DNA from: Tamarix chinensis
Taxonomy: Eukaryota > Streptophyta > Magnoliopsida > Caryophyllales > Tamaricaceae
NCBI GenBank assembly: GCA_030549775.1
Contig: CM060174.1
Location: forward strand, 17,037,193 to 17,101,192
DNA length: 64,000 nt
Reading direction: 5' to 3'
The notes below the pieces were generated by a model. The model had not been told where the DNA came from and ran no database searches. It was given only the letters and a program-made list of their open reading frames with translations. Shown here piece by piece: positions 59,926 to 64,000 of the stretch (positions are counted from its first letter, which is position 1; each line of letters starts with the position of its first letter). Both the position numbers and the translations under genes were made by a program.

Positions 59926-62900
59926 TGTAATACCCCAAAAATTTTGAAAACCTATATTTTAATAAATTACTTTTATTTGGAATAGAATTGCTTTTAAATT
60001 ATTTATTTTCATTATTTTATGGATTTTAGAGTATTTAAATTCGGATAAGAGTATTTAATAAATTATAATAAATATTTTGCTATTTATCATATTGTTTTAT
60101 TTAAATAATTTTCCAAACTAATATTTTACCAACTTATTCCTTTTTAAACTAGAATATATTAGATTATAATAAATTAAATTATTAAATTAAATAAATTATC
60201 AAGAATATTACATTTTATGATTTATAAAATTAATTTAATTTATTTCCCCTATTTTCCCATTTTTCCTTTTTCCTTTTCTCCTCCTTTTCTCTTTTTCTTC
60301 CTTCTTCTCTTTTCCTTTTTTCCCCCTTGGGCCGCCTGCCCGGCCTGCTCTCCCTTCTCCCCGCGCATTGGGCCTTCGGCCAGCGTCACGCCTCCTCCCT
60401 CTCCTCCCTTGCGCACCGTCCGTCCCTCCAGCCTAACTGCCGTCCTCTTTATCTTTCCTTTGGACCGGCCGGGCTGCTCTCCTTTTCTGCGCCGGTCCAA
60501 CTGCCCCAGTCACCTTCTTCCCTTTCTTCTTCGACCTCCCACGCCCGGCCATTTTCTGCCATGGTCGAGCATGCCACCGCCTGCAACCCAGCCACCACGC
60601 CTGCCCCCCTGCTACTCCCTCTCTCTGCCCCGTCCTTTTCTTTCCCATTCGAGCCAAACCAACCCTTGCACCCTCCATTTCCCGCCTGAATTCTTTCCTT
60701 CTTCTTCCCTGTCTTCCCTTGCCAACCGACAGCCCTGCCACCACACCGCAGCACCGATCGGCCAGCCTTGCCCCTCTCTTCTCCCTCTTCTTTTCTTCAG
60801 CTCCCAAGCCCTTCATTCCCACATTTTTTCTAGCCTAATATCCCTCCCCCGAGCTCTCCCTTCTCTCCCCCCTTCTTCCCCATCCTTTTCTGTTTTTTTT
60901 CCTTCTCACCACCCGCCGCCGCTCGAACCACCAAGCCCAGCCCTGCGCCGCCTTCTGCCACCGCCTGCTACCACCCTGCACCCCCACACAGCCCCTTCGA
61001 GCCCCGCACTTCCCCCTTTCTCCTCCTCTTCCTTTTTCTTCCCAGTTTTTCCCCTTACCACCGAGCCACCTGCAACCACCATTTCCGCCGTCGTCCGGCC
61101 GCCTCCCAAACCACCAATCTCCTCCCTGCAACCCCCTCTACAACCGCCATGCGTTATTTGGCCGAAACCAGCCCTTGAACCCCTCCATTTTTCCCTCTCC
61201 TTTTCCTTCCTTCACAGCCCCTTCCCCTCGACCCTTCTCGGCAGCCGACTTCGCCGCCTTGCCGCCGCCGTCTCCGCCACCCTATGCCGCCGTGAAACCA
61301 CCCTTAGCCTCCACCTACACCCCCTCTTCACTTCTGCACCATTCCCTTGCCTTGAAACCTCCCCCAACCACCTTCTTTTCTAGCCTAAAAACCCTAACCC
61401 GAAAATGATGAATCTTGCTTCCTTTACCCCCCTTTGAACCCTTCCACCCCTTATTTTTGCATGAAACTCACGCTGCCCATGCAGCGTGAGCTCCCCTTGG
61501 TTTTAAAAATTGTTTGGATAATTTTTAAGGTAAAATGGTATTTTATTTTAAGTATTTTATTAATTAAAATTTATAAAGTTTTATGCTTTGGTTCTTATTT
61601 CTAACATAAACATGATGGATATTATTTTTAGGTGTTGAGTTGCTAAATATGCTTGGTAAGATTTGATATTTTGCGGGATTAAGGTAACCGTTAATCCTCC
61701 CTTAAATATATGGAAAAACGCATGCTAGCACATTTAGGGTTTAGTATGATTTTATGCATGTTTTGTATGCTTAGCATGATATGTTTATGGTTTCTTATAT
61801 TGTTTGTTAAAAAGAAATAGCATGATAACTTTTATGCCATATGTAGGTAGGTTAAATAAATAAGGAGTTGGAATATGGATAGAAATGTTAAATACTTATT
61901 TATGATGTACCATGTTGTTAATGCATGAATGATGTTATTGTTTAAGGGTATTTTAGTAATTATGCTTATGAGGTATATAAATCAATGTGTGTAGTTGCTA
62001 ATGAGTATTATGTTGAAAAATGACAAGTTGGTGGACTTAGATGACAAAAATGAAGTATTAATATTGTTATTTTATGTAGGGTTAGTAAATTCATAAAATG
62101 TTGAATAAAGGGGTCGAGTGGAAATTTCACAAGTGAAAAAGGACATTTTGGTAATTTGGTAAACAAAAGGGTATTTTAGTAATTTGTAAAACAAAAGGAG
62201 TGTTATGGTAATTTTATAAATAAAAGGGTATTGTGGTAACTTTGTAAATAAAAGGATATTGTGATAATTTGAAAGTAGGGGTAAAATAGTAATTTTGGAG
62301 TCAAGGGGCAATATGGTAATTTTATAAGTAAGTGGTAAGAATGGTAATTTTGGAAGTAGGGGTAAAATTGTAACTTTGGATGAATGAGGGCATTATGGTA
62401 ATTTTGTAAGTAAAAAGGGCATTATGGTAATTTTGGAGGTAGAGGGGCAAAATCGTAATTTCATAAGTAAAGGGTAATATGGTAAATTTTATAAGTGAAT
62501 GGCGAAGTGGAAATTTATAAGTAAAGGGGTAATATGGTAAATTGGAAAAGAAGAGCAAAATGGTAATTATGTAAGGAAAGATAAATATGGTAATCTTGGA
62601 TGTAAAAGGGTAAAATAGTAATTTGTAAAGTAAAAGATGTATGGTGGTAATTTTCATAAATAAAAGGATATTACGGTAAAATTGGATGTAAGGGGTAAAA
62701 TGGTAATTTTGTAAATGAAAGGATATTATGGTAAACTTGGGAGTAAGGGGTAACTTGGTAATTATGATAACGACAAAAGATAATTTAGCAATTAAATTAT
62801 GATTGTAGAAGGGCAATTGGATAAGTATGATACTATAGAAGGGTAATTTGATAAATTAACCAATTAAAGGGCATTATGGTAATTTTAATAATGGAGAAGG

Positions 62901-63015
62901 GTAATATAGTAATTTTGATTATGAAAAAGGGTAAATTAATATTGGTAATTATGAAGAAGAGTAATTTGGGATTTGTGATAATTAAAAAGGGTAAATGACA
63001 ATTAAAATAATTGAT
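59926..63015 (+). mobile_element. LTR H, plus orientation, 3' truncated
   Basis: It begins TGTAATACCCCAAAAATTTTG. Its first 300 bp parallel the reverse complement of the right end of LTR B. A very strong polypyrimidine zone (60240-61400) and the GGTAATTTTGTAA array (62110-63010) follow, as in B. The conserved module region and the TGTTACA end are missing. Instead it joins, near 63015-63050, the 5' end of LTR F. The 388-codon frame at 60217-61383 is polypyrimidine translation (Pro/Ser/Phe/Leu) and not a gene. Confidence 0.7.
62110..63010 (+). repeat. GGGTATTNTGGTAATTTTGTAA tandem array
   Basis: About 30 degenerate units of 27-33 bp. It is the same repeat as 37010-37840 in the other orientation. 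Frames on the minus strand (62072-63039) are repeat artefacts. Confidence 0.88.
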
Positions 63016-63202
63016 AGAGGTAAAATTAGGGTATTTCATTTTTTTAATAAATAAATGGAAATTAAAATAATTGATAGAGATAATTCCTCTAGATTTTGCT
63101 TTATTACTTCCTTTTATTTTAATAAATTAATTTATTTAATTAATTTTTCTAATAAATCATTTTTTTACCATAATTTTCTAAATTAGGGTTTTAGGGTATT
63201 TC
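63016..63202 (-). mobile_element. LTR F, 5' terminus
   Basis: The reverse complement begins TGAAATACCCTAAAACCCTA and continues like the first 150 bp of the long LTRs at 28413 and 43243. It directly borders a polypurine tract at 63203 (minus-strand sense AAAGGGGTAGTGA), which identifies LTR F as a 3' LTR of a minus-strand element. Confidence 0.72.
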
Positions 63203-63468
63203 ATCACTACCCCTTTAATGAAGGACATTATCCCCGAAGTCACTTGCTAGTTCCTAGGGTTAAGGATAAGAAGTTTTAAGCAGATAAGGGTAAAACTATC
63301 GCTAACAATTATACAACTACCCCTTTAAAGAAAAAAAAGGGGTCTTCTAAGGGTTGTCGTACCTACAACGAAGAGTTCTGGGTATGCCTTGCACATGTCC
63401 TTCTTAGCTTCCCAAGTAGCTTCTTTGGTTCCATGCCAGCTCCATAGAATCTTGATAAGGGGTATTGT
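63203..63468 (-). pseudogene. Tekay integrase/chromodomain C-terminus
   Basis: On the minus strand the frame reads TTIPLIKILWSWHGTKEATW, then EAKKDMCKAYPELF, the well conserved end of the chromodomain-type C-terminus in Tekay/Del integrases. A spacer and the polypurine tract before LTR F follow. The gene is cut at 63469 by an inserted LTR, and the rest of pol lies outside the window. The sequence in this stretch is little decayed. Confidence 0.85.
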
Positions 63469-64000
63469 TGTAATACCCCAAAATTCACTATTTTTTTTTG
63501 AAATGGAAATACTTAAATTAAAACCCGTGAATTCTGGGGATGTTACCGCCACACTTAGTACCAAACCGATTCTCTTGGACAGTTTCGGTACCAAGTGCTA
63601 AGGCTAAGAAAAGATTGACATTAAACTCAAACCAATAGTTCATAAAAGAACTAGAAGGATCATACATAAAAAAAATCAGAGTACGTGTAAATAATTGTAA
63701 TTCATATCCAAAAAAGAAATAAGCTTACAATCGATAAAATATTCTTTTAAAATACTCAATACAAGTAATGAATCATAAAAGGGTAAATCCGATACAAAAG
63801 AATTAACAGAAGGAGATAAAATAACAAGAAGAGTGAATCTAGCCGCACAACCCTCGAACTTGGAGCCAAAAATATGCTTAACACTCAGCTCCGCTTGATA
63901 CCTCACCCACCTACACAAAGTCAGAAGGGCCTACTACTCGTGGGAATGAACAGTACCCGTGAAAAGGGTAATTAGTATGCTACACACTGAGTAAGGTAAC
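63469..64000 (-). mobile_element. Minus-strand long LTR I, 3' end, leaves the window
   Basis: It starts TGTAATACCCC at 63469, inside the integrase end. It matches the reverse complement of the conserved 3' part of 43243-47525, including 'gatgttaccgccacactta', 'ccaagtgctaaggctaag' and the 'gtaattagtatgctacacac' region near 63970. The small minus-strand frame at 63676-63918 is LTR sequence and not a gene. Confidence 0.8.

Noticed and set aside
60217..61383. 388-codon open frame, Pro/Ser/Phe/Leu-rich
   Set aside because: It lies in the polypyrimidine zone of an LTR; overlapping long frames exist on both strands and no domain is visible. Composition explains it.

Overview
This window is plant nuclear DNA made almost entirely of nested transposable elements. 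I found no ordinary single-copy host gene. The organism should be a flowering plant with a repeat-rich genome. Support for this comes from the Athila-type and Tekay/Del-type Ty3/gypsy retrotransposons, the CACTA (En/Spm) transposons with GT-AG introns, the AT-rich spacers and the trinucleotide microsatellites. I cannot name the species.

Layout. (1) 1-9023: the 3' two thirds of an Athila element on the plus strand. It holds a frameshifted protease-RT-RNaseH-integrase gene, an 84-bp palindromic tandem array, a leader with a probable intron, a broken env-like gene, a long 3' UTR, a polypurine tract and a 1.54-kb 3' LTR. (2) 9024-13425: minus-strand remains of Tekay-type chromoviruses, with a ~630-bp captured fragment of a host CPSF-A/SAP130-like gene between integrase and LTR sequence. 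(3) 13426-22545: a decayed plus-strand Tekay gag-pol, split in its RNaseH region by CACTA-1 (15876-21789, TSD cct). CACTA-1 carries what reads as an intact 11-exon gene on the minus strand. (4) 22546-28412: a minus-strand Tekay 3' LTR and integrase, interrupted by an Athila solo LTR. (5) 28413-63202: a stack of 4-6 kb LTRs in both orientations. Three are solo LTRs with perfect or near-perfect 5-bp target duplications beyond doubt (43243-47525, 48055-52024, 28413-33526). Another (35226-40909) is nested in a further LTR and itself contains an 870-bp solo LTR of a different family. A Tat/Athila-like 3' end is cut into three pieces by two of these solo LTRs. CACTA-2 (53310-58877, TSD ctg) sits in another LTR and is a decayed sister of CACTA-1 in the opposite orientation. 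(6) 63203-64000: the integrase/chromodomain end of a minus-strand Tekay element, cut by one more minus-strand LTR that leaves the window.

The most interesting items are four. The first is the apparently intact CACTA-1 gene, which fuses a plant Transposase_24-like region to a Ulp1/C48 cysteine protease with all catalytic residues but has no TNPD-type DDE transposase beside it. The second is the dense head-to-head AATAACGG arrays at both CACTA ends. The third is the Athila palindrome shared between the pol-env spacer and the LTR. The fourth is the captured CPSF-A fragment. Nearly all other coding potential is decayed: shifted frames, stops, or lost catalytic residues. Many long open frames in the LTRs are artefacts of strand-asymmetric polypyrimidine sequence.
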